In this document: positions 22,941 to 35,329 of the stretch, piece by piece
Position numbering within the stretch: position 1 is the first letter of the stretch
Layout of the letters: each line of letters opens with the position of its first letter
Source of the DNA: Rodentolepis nana
Lineage: Eukaryota > Platyhelminthes > Cestoda > Cyclophyllidea > Hymenolepididae
Length of the DNA: 37,286 nt
Direction: 5' to 3'
Assembly (NCBI GenBank): GCA_900617975.1
Contig: UZAE01012557.1
Span: 1-37,286, forward strand
Notes under the pieces: generated by a model
Told to the model about the DNA's origin: nothing
The model's database searches: none
Seen by the model: the letters and a program-made list of their open reading frames with translations, nothing else
Position numbers and translations under genes: made by a program

Positions 22941-24444
22941 ACCAATCCCGAAAGTACAGTATGCCCTGGGCGTAGGAAATGGTCCACACCTAGTAGTTTT
23001 AAAGAATAACGCAACCAAGGAGTGTCTACTGGTGATATATGATAGCAAAACGACATCCAAAAGCTATTCCGCAAGTCTATTTTGTTTATGCTTATTTATT
23101 TATTTACTTACATTTATAGTAACAAATTTGGACATTTACCAATATTATTAATTTTTTATAGTACAAAAGTTATGTACCATATAAATTTTTTATTCTTCCG
23201 ATAAAGTGAATAAATTAATACAAACGGAAATTTCAAGAATTTTTCATTATTAATATTATTTATTTTCATGGTGGTAATTAAATTTGTTTAATTTTAAACA
23301 GATTGAAGGCACAGAGCAATGTCGAAAGGGTTCTCTGCCTAGAACTATACTCCTTCTTCCGATGGAAGAGGAACTTGACAGCCCCTTGACGGGTGCAAAA
23401 CGTCTGACGTTCCATTTTGGATAAGCAATATATCTCGAACCTTCCAAATTTCTTTTTTGTCACCGATACAACAGAAGATAATTCTCCATTTGAATGTAAG
23501 CCAAAATATTTGGATCGCCGGTTTTAGGCTACTTGGCTATGCAAAACATACAAAACAAAAATATGAAAATATTCACTTAAATTCACACCAAAATTATATT
23601 TATCAAAAATCCTTAGGATACTGTTAGACTGCAAAATTTTTCCAGGAGCACTGTACGTATCAGTGACCACTTTCAAATTGAGATCACATTTAGAGTAAAG
23701 TCCTGTCTTGTCATAACACGGCTTCTATTACGGGATGTTAATTACTAAGATGCTATGGGTAGAGAGGCATATCCGAAATTCCATCAACCAGAAGAGTCTA
23801 AATGTGTTGATTTTCTTAGATTTAATGAGCGCCTTTAAAAAATTCTAGTATAAACAATAGTATAGCGTTTGATTGGCCTTAATTATTGCCATAAATATGC
23901 CGACGGTATTATTATTAGAAGGATAAAAACTGGCAAACTTTATAGTGTCCTGCCTAACGCGTTATTTTTTCCCCATCAAACAGTGGATCCATCTCAAGAT
24001 GTCTTCGGTAAACTGACCCTGAATACACCTAAAACGGCATCGCTTTTTCTCACCTTTCGACCACCGGCTTCCCATTCAAGGCTGATAGAAAAATTCACAT
24101 TCGAATTCAGTACGAAAGAGACTATCGTCTTCGAAATTAGGAGTGATGATGTAATTATTTATCTGTACACCACACTTTTCTTTTTTAATATTTTCATGTC
24201 CTTGACTAATCTAAACGATCACTGGTCTGCTTTCGCTTAAGAATTCTTAAGCCCAAATGCAGAAGTTCCACGTTCACTGTCCGTTCTTATCCACCAGTTA
24301 CCAGTTCATAACCACTTACCGTGTCCAAATGTGTTTATGCCTGGCTGTCTCCTGTTTCGGTCTCCATTCAACCAAAAATCCCATTCTGATATAAAGGCTA
24401 TCAGAGAATTGAGCCATCGTCTGAATAAATTTCCGCAACGCTAA
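22941..24444 (+). CDS. Candidate exon chain of an unrecognised plus-strand gene (partial)
   Basis: Four coding-like blocks on the plus strand can be joined. Block A, 22941-23070, has motif VQYALGVGNGPHLVVLK and possibly a GC donor at 23071. Block B is 23302-23392. Block D, 23984-24150, follows a strong acceptor (TTTTTTCCCCATCAAACAG), includes KLTLNTPKTASLFLTFRP and EKFTFEFSTKETIVFEI, and has donor GTAATT. A last block lies at about 24240-24444 and has more than one open frame. A, B and D join in consistent phase. The alternating hydrophobic pattern in A and D suggests beta-sheet domains, but I recognise no family. The 5' end is missing and probably lies in or beyond the gap. The gene would converge on nardilysin. 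Exon borders are tentative, and it could be a pseudogene. Confidence 0.4.
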
Positions 24445-26091
24445 TTCCGACATAAATTGACTTTAAGTGGTCATCTACTTGCACTATTTGCGTTTGTTAA
24501 TAATACAACTTTTCAGATGGTTGAAAGTAGTACCTAATCCAATGTGATGGAAAGAATGATGATGTCTACACCTCGAGTTGGTCCTGAGCATATGCCTTCG
24601 GAAACAGCTATGAGTTTTGCGACTAGTACTCATCCCAGATTAAGGATTACCGGATGGAGTTCATCGTTTTGGCTAACTCAAAGAAACAGCAATACTTAAA
24701 GTACCTCAAAAGGGTCGTATCACAGATGTCATTTGGAAAATTGAGTGATTCCTGCTCAGAAACCTACGAGGTTTGCAGAACACAATTTATGATTGGCTCC
24801 ACTTTGTCCGTAAGGCTTTCATGACTTTGCCATTTGGAAGCATTCTCTATTTAGCCAAACTATACTAACATTGGCAAGTGGTTCAGGTTTAAGAAAAGGG
24901 GTTTCCAATTTAAAAAAAGTAGTACTAAGCCAAATATATATCCTGTCGAAGGAGAGGAATAATCAAGGAAATCGATTAAAGTTAACTAACACAAATCCTT
25001 CCATTTGCTATTAATAAATGTTTTTCTCGAAATAATTATTCTTTAAATGTTCCTTCGACTTCTTGCTAATCTCTTCATTAAGGCTCTTTTATTAAACCTA
25101 ATTTATGAAAGATGAGTATGTGAAGTACCCAGCATCCAAATGACCGAACTTATAAACTTTTCTTGTCCTCATTTGTTTGTATGCGCAAATATTACCACAA
25201 CGTAGACAAACTCAGCTTTGAATACAAATAAAAGAGAAGCAGAAAACATAGCTTACGAAGCTCAGAATCGCTCAGATACAACAAAAACAATTCCACTTCC
25301 CTGCTCTTACCAAAGTGACGACATTTCTCCACAGAGCCATTATGCATTCATACTTCACTTCATCGATCCAAACAAATAAGCGGAATTACGCTAAAAACGA
25401 GTGTTATATGATATAGAAAGATTGATGAAAGGGCTACACGCCGTTGGATGAAACATAGGCGGTAATATTGAAGCAGTGGTAGGAAGTTATCACCGCAGTT
25501 GCCTTGAATTTGATTCCTTTTCTGTACGACGGAGCGAAGCACATTGGCTCACTCTCTCCCGGAGANTTCTTTGGAAGACAGGGGAAAAATCTAAAATTTT
25601 GGCTTTGCAACAATGAATAGGAAACTGAAGGCAGCACGCATTTAAAGATGGAATTTTCGGTTGATACACTTTTGATACTCCTACTTCAACCTATACTTTC
25701 ATCAGATTCCTGTTCTTTAACACACATTCGATCGCCCTACAGTCGTTTTAGTTCAAATATTTTTGCAAGACTACACACTTAAGGTTATACGTCTTGCCAT
25801 GAGCAATAATAATAATAATGTATGGAAAACGCACATCTGTATGCATTGGCATGATAAATCGAGCCCTTTAATTGAAATAAAATATCTCCATTCTCACGTG
25901 CTCCACTCACAGATTTCCACCATTTGTCTTCTTTCACTCTATTCCTTTCTTTATAGAACGCTCACTCACAGTGGTGGAAATTTGCATCTCAACACCTACT
26001 GTTTAGTGCCTTAGCTCATGTCAAAGCATGTCAATTAAGATACGGAGAAGTAAAGAGTTACATTTAACACACACACTGGGATGCGATCTAA
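24445..26091. other. Convergent intergenic region
   Basis: AT-rich, with scattered short frames. It contains a single N at 25566 and a short AAT run near 25806-25818. It probably holds the 3' ends of the plus-strand candidate and nardilysin, perhaps with the missing nardilysin C-terminal exon, which I could not find with certainty. Confidence 0.4.
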
Positions 26092-26130
26092 TCAAGACGT
26101 GTTCTCTCTATGACCATCCGGATAACTGCC
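26092..26130 (-). other. Candidate terminal exon of nardilysin
   Basis: After the donor at 26240, an acceptor ending CTCTGTGGCCCAG at 26131 opens 12 codons in the right phase, then TGA. It is the nearest phase-compatible ending, but it lacks the final beta strand expected after the last confident exon. The real C terminus may therefore be elsewhere. Confidence 0.25.
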
Positions 26131-26240
26131 CTGGGCCACAGAGAATAATGGCAAATTGGAAAAGTAAATGGCTTACTGCATTAACATTAAACAAAGATTC
26201 AAGTATTAAACTGCTATTCATTTTTATAATTGAGACATAC

Positions 26241-29200
26241 CTGAATCATGATAGAGGGCTGCTTGTCAAAATCATAGAACGTATTCCTGTAGAACTCTTG
26301 AAGATCACTTAACTTCAAACGCTTGAGAATTGCAATCTACAGAGCAAAAAAGAAAGTATTGGCGAGGAAGGTGCACACAGAAGTTGAAAACTCAACTTGA
26401 CATACATATTTGTAACGACGCTCAAATTCATGGCATATTGAAAAGACTTCCCGTTTGACACGATCCGATTCCACGTCCATGGTTGCCTCTTCAGTCATAT
26501 TTGACGCTATCTCAGCCTCAACCTAAATTAAATGACAAAGCCAAAGAATTAAAAATTATCATCAACTATCTCTATTAAGGCACCACTTAAAATCTGTAGA
26601 AGCCAGACAAAACCACTAATGAGGTAAATATAGGACACCAAGAACTCCTCGAGGCCTTTCGAAAAAGCGCTGAAACCAACGACTTGGAGGGAGATAGCCA
26701 TCCCTCTCACTGACTGTGACAAAATGAGCAAGAACTTTACGACTTTTGACTTGGCGGTCACGTACATTGACCATTGTCCCACCGGTGCTTTAAGTAAATA
26801 CACTTCAATCGATCAAACTGTGGCACAACCTGCGCATCGAATGAACCAACTGTGACCAGTAGCTGGATAGGGGGTTGCAGCCATCCGTTGCTACCATTCC
26901 CAACGTTTTTAATCTTCATTCACCTCTGTCATGACTGCCATCGTTCACAACTCATTTCACTCTTTTGTTCCCCCTCTCGAATTTTTCTCACTTTGATGTG
27001 CCTCCCTCTGTGAAGCCCGAAGTCAGCTAAATGGCTAATGATAACTACTCAAAACGCCTTCCATTTGAAATAATAATAATGCCTTAGCTTAACTATATTT
27101 CAATCTCGTAATCGATCTCTTCTGAACAAAGCCAAGTAAAGCATAGTGAGAGTTAGTTGGTCATAGAGATCACAAGCATTTCAAACGAATAACAAGATTA
27201 TGAATGCAAACCCCCGTTTGCTAAGAATAAAATTCAAGTTGGCAGACTTACAGCAGTTTCAAAGCTTTCTTCCTTCAAATTAAAGATAATTTGGGGGACG
27301 ATGCGATACCAGAAGGCATACATGCGACCAGCCACAAAATTGCAATCAAACTTATTTGCTTGGCTTTGAACACAGACCGAGATACCCGATTGACAAGTGG
27401 AGTTACTCAAATACCACCGTCCCAGTTTCACATCATAGCCTAGAGTCTCCGTGGTGCGCAAATAGGCGAAGGCCGGCTCATTCAAAATGCCCTAAAGTAG
27501 GTAGAAGTAAAATTTAGCGAAGTGAATTATCTACTTAAATATCATAATTGCTATAGTTGGTGCTTACAGCAAAGAGGTCACAGAGGACTTCAGTTTGAAG
27601 GTCACTCGTTGGGGTATTAACGAGAGGATTCAGCAAAGTTAAACTCATATTAACGTCGATTTTATTAAAATTCTTCACACGAATTCTGTTAATACCGGGT
27701 GGAATATTGGCCTTGACGTACTAAGATAAGAAGAGACAAAACCGATAAAATTTACCATAACTTCACTCACCCAGAACAAAAACAAAATACCACTTACTGG
27801 TTTCAAAATAGCTACTTCAGTAGGGCGAAGTGTGGATTGAGTGTACTCGAAATAGTTCAGCGCATCCTAACAAAAAATCAGCATTAAATTATTTAGAAGG
27901 AAAAAAATGAGCTATCAACATAAATAAGAGCGGGGTACATTGGCTGTTAGATTGCCAAAACCAAACATTCTAATGTAGAGACGCGAGAGGAAGCGGGGAA
28001 CAAACTCCAGAATGTCGGAGAGAGTGAGAGATTCTAAGGCATTCATGGAGTCCTCAGCAATATGTCTGTCCGCCAGGCGGAAGTACTTTTTAATGTGACT
28101 GGGAAATAAAGGGAAAAATAATTCGTAGGAGATTCATAGTTGGATCGATTTAAAATAAAGCTACGCTTAGAGGTCAATGGCACCAGTTCCCACTTGTGCT
28201 TAACGACTTCATTGAATAGGTAGGTAACTTGCTAATCTTCCTATTAAGTGCTATGTGAGTACAGCTACGCTTAAGTGTCAAATGAATTCACGACGTGCTA
28301 ATAAGAAACCTGCCCATTTTAATAATATATTTATGCTTCATGGGATGTCGAATTTACCAAAGGAAACACCACAGCCAACTTCCTTCAAAAGTATACGGAC
28401 GAACGGAAAGCTATGTATTTCAGAAAATAGCTAATGATAGCTCGAGGTTGTTAGAGAGTAAATGCATGCGTATTCTCAACTGTGTTATTGCCATCATGAA
28501 ATAACATGTGAAACTTAGGATCAGGGGTTCTAGAATAGAGGTCTAAGTAGTTTAGGAAACTACACTGAAAATTTGCCTAGAAGAATACAAGGCTCTTGGG
28601 CCATCGATGAGACCAGCGTCCCTATGGACCAACCATCAACACAAAACCACAGCAACCAAGTTCCGTGTCTTCTAGGTCTTATAAACGAGATTGTTAGAAA
28701 GATACATGACAGAACGTTATCTTTAGTGTTGAAATTGAATTTAGCGCAAGCTCTTTTGGAAAGGCAAAAGTATGTTCTTCGCCAAGACCAAATTCCCCAA
28801 TCCTATCCCAAAATCTATTTCCTTACTGCTGTGTCACCACCTCCTGCTTCTTCCAACAAATGAATTATGCCTCTTAGATTATTTGATTAATATACATTTG
28901 TTTCGCGAAACTCACCCATTCAATTTCTTGGGATTGAGTAGCTTATTACTTGCAGATTGTCGCATACTTTCCTTGAGAACACTGAAGCTTTCTTCGGTGA
29001 TTAGAGAATCCTCATCGTTGTCAGCAATCAGAGGTTTCTTCAACAGAGAGATAATCTTCCGATAGAGAAGCTGTAAAACAAACAAATGCAGTTAGGAGAT
29101 TAATAGATGGAAAGAAAACAAAGCATTGACTAGCTTTAAAATTTTCCATACAAAGTTAAGGATATCGAGACATTATCGTGGGTGTCTTATATCAACAGAC

Positions 29201-30750
29201 TCAAGGCCCTCCTTAACACTGGGGTGGGCTAATTTCAGGGCCGGGCACTCAAAGAAATAACCCAGTGGATTTCCCAATTTTTCTACCTTAAAACCACCTT
29301 GAGCAATTGGAAACAAAAGAAATAAAAAGGTTACACATGGCAATGACACCAAGACATATTAATGAGCTTGGTAGTAGGCGGGCGGGGGTCATTAGCCTGA
29401 CGGAGTCATTATAGCTAAACAGCCAAGAATGTCAATGTTCAACAAAGCGTAAAATGAGACAAAAACCATTTAGATTGAGATAATGCACTACTGACTCTCT
29501 ACTCCAATCCCACGCAGAAATAATGGGTGATGTGTGTTAGGATTCCTTATATCCAGTCACATGTATGATCATAACATTCAATATCACAAAGGATATAATA
29601 GACAGTAAAAAATTGAAATTCATAAATGTATGCTGGAAAGAGATTAATCAAAGCAATTTAGAATAATATACGATGATTCCTTCAAACGAATTAATTCAGT
29701 GTTATCATAAATCATAAGGCTATTAACGATAGTAGAGTTGGTAGTAAAAAGTGCATACGAAGTGCTTCTCCGTGAAACCGGCAACGCTGATTCCGATTCC
29801 CCGAGAAATTGTATTTACCGTAAACCTAGGAAAGAATGGAGTTAATGAAAGGACCAAGGTGAAAATCAATGAACTTACTCGTAATTTGCCTCTGTTGCAC
29901 TATAAAGAAGAGTGAGCAAGCGCTTATTAAAAGCCTGCATCCACAGTCCCACTACCACTACGCTATTTAAGAAAGGAAGAGTTAGAAATGCAATGCTCTC
30001 TCTATATAAATAGTAATTGTAGCAAGAGAGGAGACCCTTACTCCTTTGGCGTTTGCATCACATCAGAACTCAACTCCACATACATGTGAGTAACAGGGAT
30101 GTTGTATTTTGTTCTCTGTTGGTGCCAGAGCTCACCAAACTTCTGCAAAGCTCCCAGATTAACTTCGCGTGGTAACGCATTGTCTTCTGCTCTCGGTAGA
30201 AGGTCAAACTTGGTAACTAGGAGGGAAAATGTTAGCAAAGGAAATATACGGAAACCTACTAACAAAAGGATTCACTTCAGGTAAATGGAAATCCGGCAGA
30301 GCTTCCGTACTATTCCATTTTGCGAAATCCTGTTCTGATAAATCTAATTAAATTTGCAAAATAAACGCTGAGGAATAGACTACTTATGACACATATCTGG
30401 CAGAAGTAGCATTGACATACCTTCAACGGCATAACGAATACCATACCAACGTTCTTTGAGAAATTGCTTACAGTTAATGTCTTTAGCAGCTTCAGCTTTG
30501 TATTCTGGCAACATGACCGCCATTATCGCAGTTTCGGGTTTCAACAGGTTCACTATTTCGACGTACGTCTAAAACACAAAGTTCACTCGTTGACCCCATT
30601 ATTACTGAACTGCTGACCCACATTAAACTAATAAAGTTATAAATTGACGCATTAGCAAGGTGTAATTCGAAGAAATATCAGAGAAATCTGGTGCTGTTTC
30701 CCATTGATTTATATGAAAATTCATCTGATGTGGCTTCAAAGAAACTTTAC

Positions 30751-30799
<49 letters not shown>

Positions 30800-33700
30800 G
30801 TTGGCAACTAAATCATTGCCGATTTCAAATAAGAAGGCAAGTTCGGAATTTTTGTTTAAAAATATAACTTTATTCAATTAGATATTGGCCGTTCTTGTCG
30901 ATGACCTTTTTCCATCCTTCTGGCAGAGTAAAAATTCCCCCTTCGTAAAATGTCTGGTCTTTGCTATTAAAAAACTGAATTAGGTGTGATCCGACATCAT
31001 CCGCGTTGTTAAACATTTTACCATTTAAAGAGTTTTACATGGAACGAAACAAATGGTAATCCGAAGGCGCAAGGTCAGGGCTATATGGTGGATGTGACAA
31101 AACATCCCAACCCAGTTCCAATAATTTTTGCCGAGTAACCAAAGCTGTGTGGGGGGGGCCTTGCGTTATCATGATGGAAAACAACACCCTTCCGATTTGA
31201 TAATGCCGGCCGCTTATCTTCAATTGCATCCTTCACTTTTTCGAGTTCTTCAACATACACATTTGAATTTATCGTTTGGTTCTGCGGCATGAGTTCAAAA
31301 TACAAAATTCCTTTGTGATCCCACCACACTGACAGCATAATCTTTTTTTTTGGTGAATCTCTGCTTTTGATACAGTTTGGGCTGGTTGATCTTGCTTCAC
31401 CCATGATCTCTTGCGAGTAACATTGTTATAAACTATCCACTTTTCGTCGCCAGTAACTAGGTTCTTCAGAAATGGATCATTCTCATTGCGTTTCAGTAGC
31501 GGCGAATCACAGATGCTAATCCGTTGCGCCAAATGAATTTCCTTTAACTGGTGAGGGATCCATAAATCAAGTTTCTTGACATAACCAAGGGTTTTTAATT
31601 TTTTTTCAATGCATGTATGCGACACATTGAACTTCTCTACAATATCTCGTGTTGTGCTGTGACGATTTGAATCGATAATGGCCTTGATATGGGTTTCATC
31701 CACTTCGACTGGGCGGCCAGATCGTTGTGAATTGTTCAGTGAAAAATCACCGGAACGAAATCTTTCAAACCAATTTCGACACTGCCTTTCTTTTAAGGCT
31801 TCATCTCCATATACGGTACATAACTTCTTTTGTGCTTGCGATGCGTTCTTGCCTTTTCGGAAGTAATACAATAAAATGTGTCGGAAGTGCACGTCCTATT
31901 CTTTCATTTTTAAATTGGGATAAAAACAAAACTAAAGAACTAAACAAAAAAATTTTTCACTAATTAACCTAGAAGCCCATACAGTAAGAAAAAAATATAG
32001 GTTAGATGCTATGGCCACGTTAACAAAACAAAAGAAAGTATAGAGTGAATCTGTCAACAAAAACGGGAATGCCTTAGTTGCCAACCCAGGTTTGAACTAG
32101 CCGTGTCATTTATAGCTTGAATCATCTAGAAAACAGTGACCTCTCTTTTCTTGCCTGCATTTACTTGAGAATTCTCAACAATAACCGAATACACGAGCTA
32201 AAAGTTCACAAACGGTTGATAATGTGACAAAGTAAAACCGAAAATGAACAAGAATGATTACATCAATTCACTGACGCATTAAAGAAAAGCACTATGGAAT
32301 GAGTACATAAGTGTCAGAGCCTCTTTGATGGGTAACTCGAATTATATCACTCCTAGGCCAGTATGTAGATTGGTTGACCACGGATTTAAAAATCACTTAC
32401 ACATTTCACCAAATCAGCCCGCAAAACTTGTAAACCGTTTCAAATCAAAAACATAAGAAGCTGTACAGCAACGATCTCATGACATCTGTCTTAGCTGATG
32501 AGCACGTTGACAACTGTGCCATCAATGTAATAGCGAAAAGAATTAATTAGATCGAAAACGAGACAAACCGCCATCTATTTCACGACACTGGCCTCCCATG
32601 TTTGAATATTTAGAACAAACGACAAAAAACGATACCTTCAGATCCCCCTCAAACATGATTTTGCCGGCAGCAATAACTTCTTCCGGTGGATAAAGTCGAA
32701 GCGCCAACGCAATGCTCTGAACTTCCACGTGAGGTTCCATCGGCTCTTGGAAACGGAAGGTGGCCGCCCAAATTTGCTGGAACTCGGGAATGAGAGAGGC
32801 AAAGGAGCGATCACCCCAAGGTGTGCCTTCATCAGATGGATTCGCTAAACTGAAGTTGGCCGAATCGCGAAGCATTCGTAGGAAAGAGAAGACGTAGGTC
32901 ACAAGCTAAAGAGAGTGAGAGAAAAATAAAGACAAAATACAAAAAATGATTGTATTGACTCATTCTATAATCTTTCATGATCACACATCTCTGAATGCAT
33001 ACCGATGAGTATCAATCTCGTAAACCCCGATTTTGCACGCATGCACTTTAAAGGGAAAGCATTTCCAAAAAACACATTGGGAACAGAAGCATGATCATGG
33101 GCTGTTTCGAATGAAGCTCAAACGGTGAAACAAACGTTAATAAATGCTTTCGATAAAAGAGGTCTGATATTTAGGACAAGACAACACTTGCCTGAGTAGG
33201 ATTTGATCGACTAAGATCCGACAGACCGATAGTAATTTCGAACAGAGCAGTCATGTCATTGTCATACAAACAATCATTCGAACATCCAGCGTACAAATAC
33301 ATGGCGAGATTCCTATTTTTAAAAAATGAAGTCAAGTAAGACATCGATGACGAAACAAGTAATCGAGTATGCTTGAAGCGGACTTACTTCTTTCGCAAGA
33401 ATGCTAACAAGCTCCCTTTCCCCTCATATCCAAAGATTGTTGAAAGGAATTTTAAAGCCGCAGATCTAAAATTCAAAAGGAATGGCGAGAAAATAATAAT
33501 CGGCAAACATATTAAAAGAACGCTCACAACTCGTGATTTGAGTAAATAGGTGGAGTGGCTGGCCCTTACACTAAAATTCACACTCTTCTACCAAGATTGT
33601 TGAGCGGAATTCAAAAGGGGTGATTGCTCATTACCCACACTAGTGGTCATTGGCATGATGACCATCAAACTGACAGACACGCATATTGGCAACGAGCCAC

Positions 33701-35329
33701 CGACGCACAAAGAAAACTCCCATTCCTTTCCACTGACAAATAGAATGCAGACAAAAAAGGTCTAAACTCAGACATTTTGTTCTGCTTCCGTCAAAAGAGC
33801 AATAAATATGACACTCCGGAGAGTTCAACTGTTGGGGGCAGAGCTGCTAATAATTCGGCAGTAATTTAATACTTACACATTAGCAATAGGAAGTCGACTA
33901 GTGTTTATATACACTGAATTAATATAGTCTTTCATAAGCTGTGCTTCTGTTTTATTCCTAACTTCGGATTTGAGTCAATATTTAGAGGACACATTATTAG
34001 GTTAAAAAACTAGACTTCCAAGAATTGTACCAATTGCACCATTTTAATTAATTGCGGAAACTACTGTAAAGGAAATGAAAATAAGCTTACCTATAATGAG
34101 AACGCATAGGTGGTAGACTCCATACAAAATGCAATGTTGTTGTCTCCTTAATGGGCACAACTATAAGCAGAAATAGGTAGATTTAGTAAGTCTTACCTTT
34201 ATATAGCTTCTTGTAAACCGACGCCGGGAAAGGGTTAACATGGATAGAGAAATCCGGGGCTTTGTACTCCCTATTCGGAACAGAACTAAAAATTCCTTCC
34301 ACCAGGGTTTCAAGCGAATCGAGTGTATCTACAAATAAAGTGAAAGACAAAACACAGAATACCTTTCGATTCAATTGCTAGTGTCATTAGTGAAGCATTG
34401 TAATAATGACATTGGAATTTTCTAAGCAATTCGTAAATATTCGTTCCAGCGGAATCGGGTATTTCTTTCAATGAAATTCGATTGCCACACATGAAACTGG
34501 CGTAAGGAGAATCCGCTTTGGATAATTGGGTAATCAAATGAGACAATCGACACGATTCACTCACTTTAGAGAGCTCGAATTCTAAAACCAAGAGAATATT
34601 AAGAGACTCAAATGAATATATATAGACGTCGCATAATTTAAACTGACATGATAGACTGCATTTCACTGCAGGATAATAGGAAAATGGACTCTGTTAACTC
34701 ACCGCTGTCAACAGCTTCCAGTTCACGATCAACGCAATCTTTACGTAGTAATGGAGAGATAAAAAATTGTGCAAAACGATCAAGGGCCTCCTTGAAGTAA
34801 TTTCTTTGTATCTCAAAGTAGAAAGTAGTATAATCACCGTCTGTAAAAGCATTAAGAGAACCATCTCGATGGCAGACATAATCATCGAAATCATTTTCAC
34901 GAGGATATTTTTCACTGCCCATAAAAACCACTTTAAGATTTTTAAATTTACATCTAAATTTTAAAATTACTGTGCTCCAAGAAGTGAGCTAATCCTTGAG
35001 CTTCTTTGGGGTCCGAAAAGCTGCCTACATGAACAGCAAGCGCGGCAGCAGACTAAAATAACAATATAGAAGTAAAATTATTGCAAACTTTTCGTAAATC
35101 AAACTCGGGAACTTCCTCATGGCTTCCTTGTGATTCAATTTCATCGTTCACACCATTCTGATTATCATCAAGAGGTTCAATAGTTTCTCCAGGCTTTACA
35201 TTAGAAATAAGCATAACTCTAATTCCATTTTGTAATTGAAGATATCTTAGAAAATTATCCAAATGTTTATACAAATTACCTATAACTTTTGTAGTCTGGA
35301 TCTGGTTTAATTATTTCGATACTGGACAT
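26241..35329 (-). CDS. NRDC: Nardilysin-like M16 zinc metalloprotease (3' end open)
   Basis: Exons: 35329-35280, 35245-35089, 35052-34971, 34930-34703, 34581-34363, 34328-34197, 34160-34091, (33957-33877 optional), 33465-33388, 33312-33192, 32905-32636, 30568-30421, 30343-30260, 30216-30042, 29962-29879, 29825-29759, 29070-28916, 28098-27939, 27866-27798, 27720-27568, 27491-27252, 26522-26406 and 26336-26241. Phases agree throughout, giving 985 codons without the optional exon. M16A peptidases of this kind cut peptides inside a closed chamber; nardilysin prefers dibasic sites. The active site is HFLEH (H92, E95, H96), and the third ligand is E173 in [26 protein letters not shown] and the short acidic insert at about 39-65 favour nardilysin over insulin-degrading enzyme. 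Later landmarks are [38 protein letters not shown] and [14 protein letters not shown]. Intron 11 hosts a mariner. The C-terminal 30-70 residues are not located. Confidence 0.93.
30755..30795. repeat. AT microsatellite at the mariner junction
   Basis: An AT dinucleotide run of about 41 bases directly abutting the mariner terminal repeat. The last TA serves as the target dinucleotide, so the element inserted into, or the run expanded beside, a TA-rich site. Confidence 0.95.
30796..32089 (-). mobile_element. Near full-length mariner, inactive
   Basis: About 1.29 kb, the usual mariner size. Inverted terminal repeats: left TTAGGTTGGCAACTAAATC; the right end, read inward, GGTTGGCAACTAAGGCATT. They agree at most positions over about 29 bases. 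The left end is preceded by TA; the right outer bases have decayed. It lies in nardilysin intron 11 in the same orientation as the host gene. Part of its right end is repeated at 6702-6864. Confidence 0.95.
30870..31907 (-). pseudogene. Mariner transposase pseudogene (DD34D)
   Basis: The remnant spans about 346 codons, the family's usual length. N-terminal helix-turn-helix region: [16 protein letters not shown], then [12 protein letters not shown] and [11 protein letters not shown]. Catalytic motifs are still present: VTGDEKW (first Asp), HHDNARP (second) and [11 protein letters not shown], whose last Asp lies 34 residues after the second. Four lesions inactivate it: a TAG at codon 4 (31896-31898), a frameshift at a nine-A run (31343-31351), a second frameshift at an eight-C run (31151-31158) and an in-frame TAA at 31035-31037. 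[10 protein letters not shown] and [16 protein letters not shown] are typical of insect-type mariners. Two lesions lie in homopolymers, so sequencing error is possible for those; the two stops are substitutions. Confidence 0.93.
33877..33957 (-). other. Optional 81-nt symmetric exon in nardilysin
   Basis: An open 81-nt block between a TTAG acceptor and a GTGTAAGT donor, flanked by phase-2 introns on both sides. Inclusion adds 27 residues ([20 protein letters not shown] and 7 more). Skipping gives HYR joined to [17 protein letters not shown], which aligns without gaps to human HYRVKPLHYISWLVGHEGKG. It is therefore a cassette exon or not an exon at all. Confidence 0.4.

Noticed and set aside
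28573..29065. Plus-strand frames of 96-97 codons overlapping nardilysin intron 17 and exon 17
   Set aside because: They overlap a well supported exon in antisense or lie in an intron, have no family match and no splice logic.
31142..31160. Mariner frameshifts as programmed frameshifting
   Set aside because: Mariner transposase is a single frame in the family, and the breaks coincide with homopolymer runs plus separate stop codons, so decay or error is the simpler reading.
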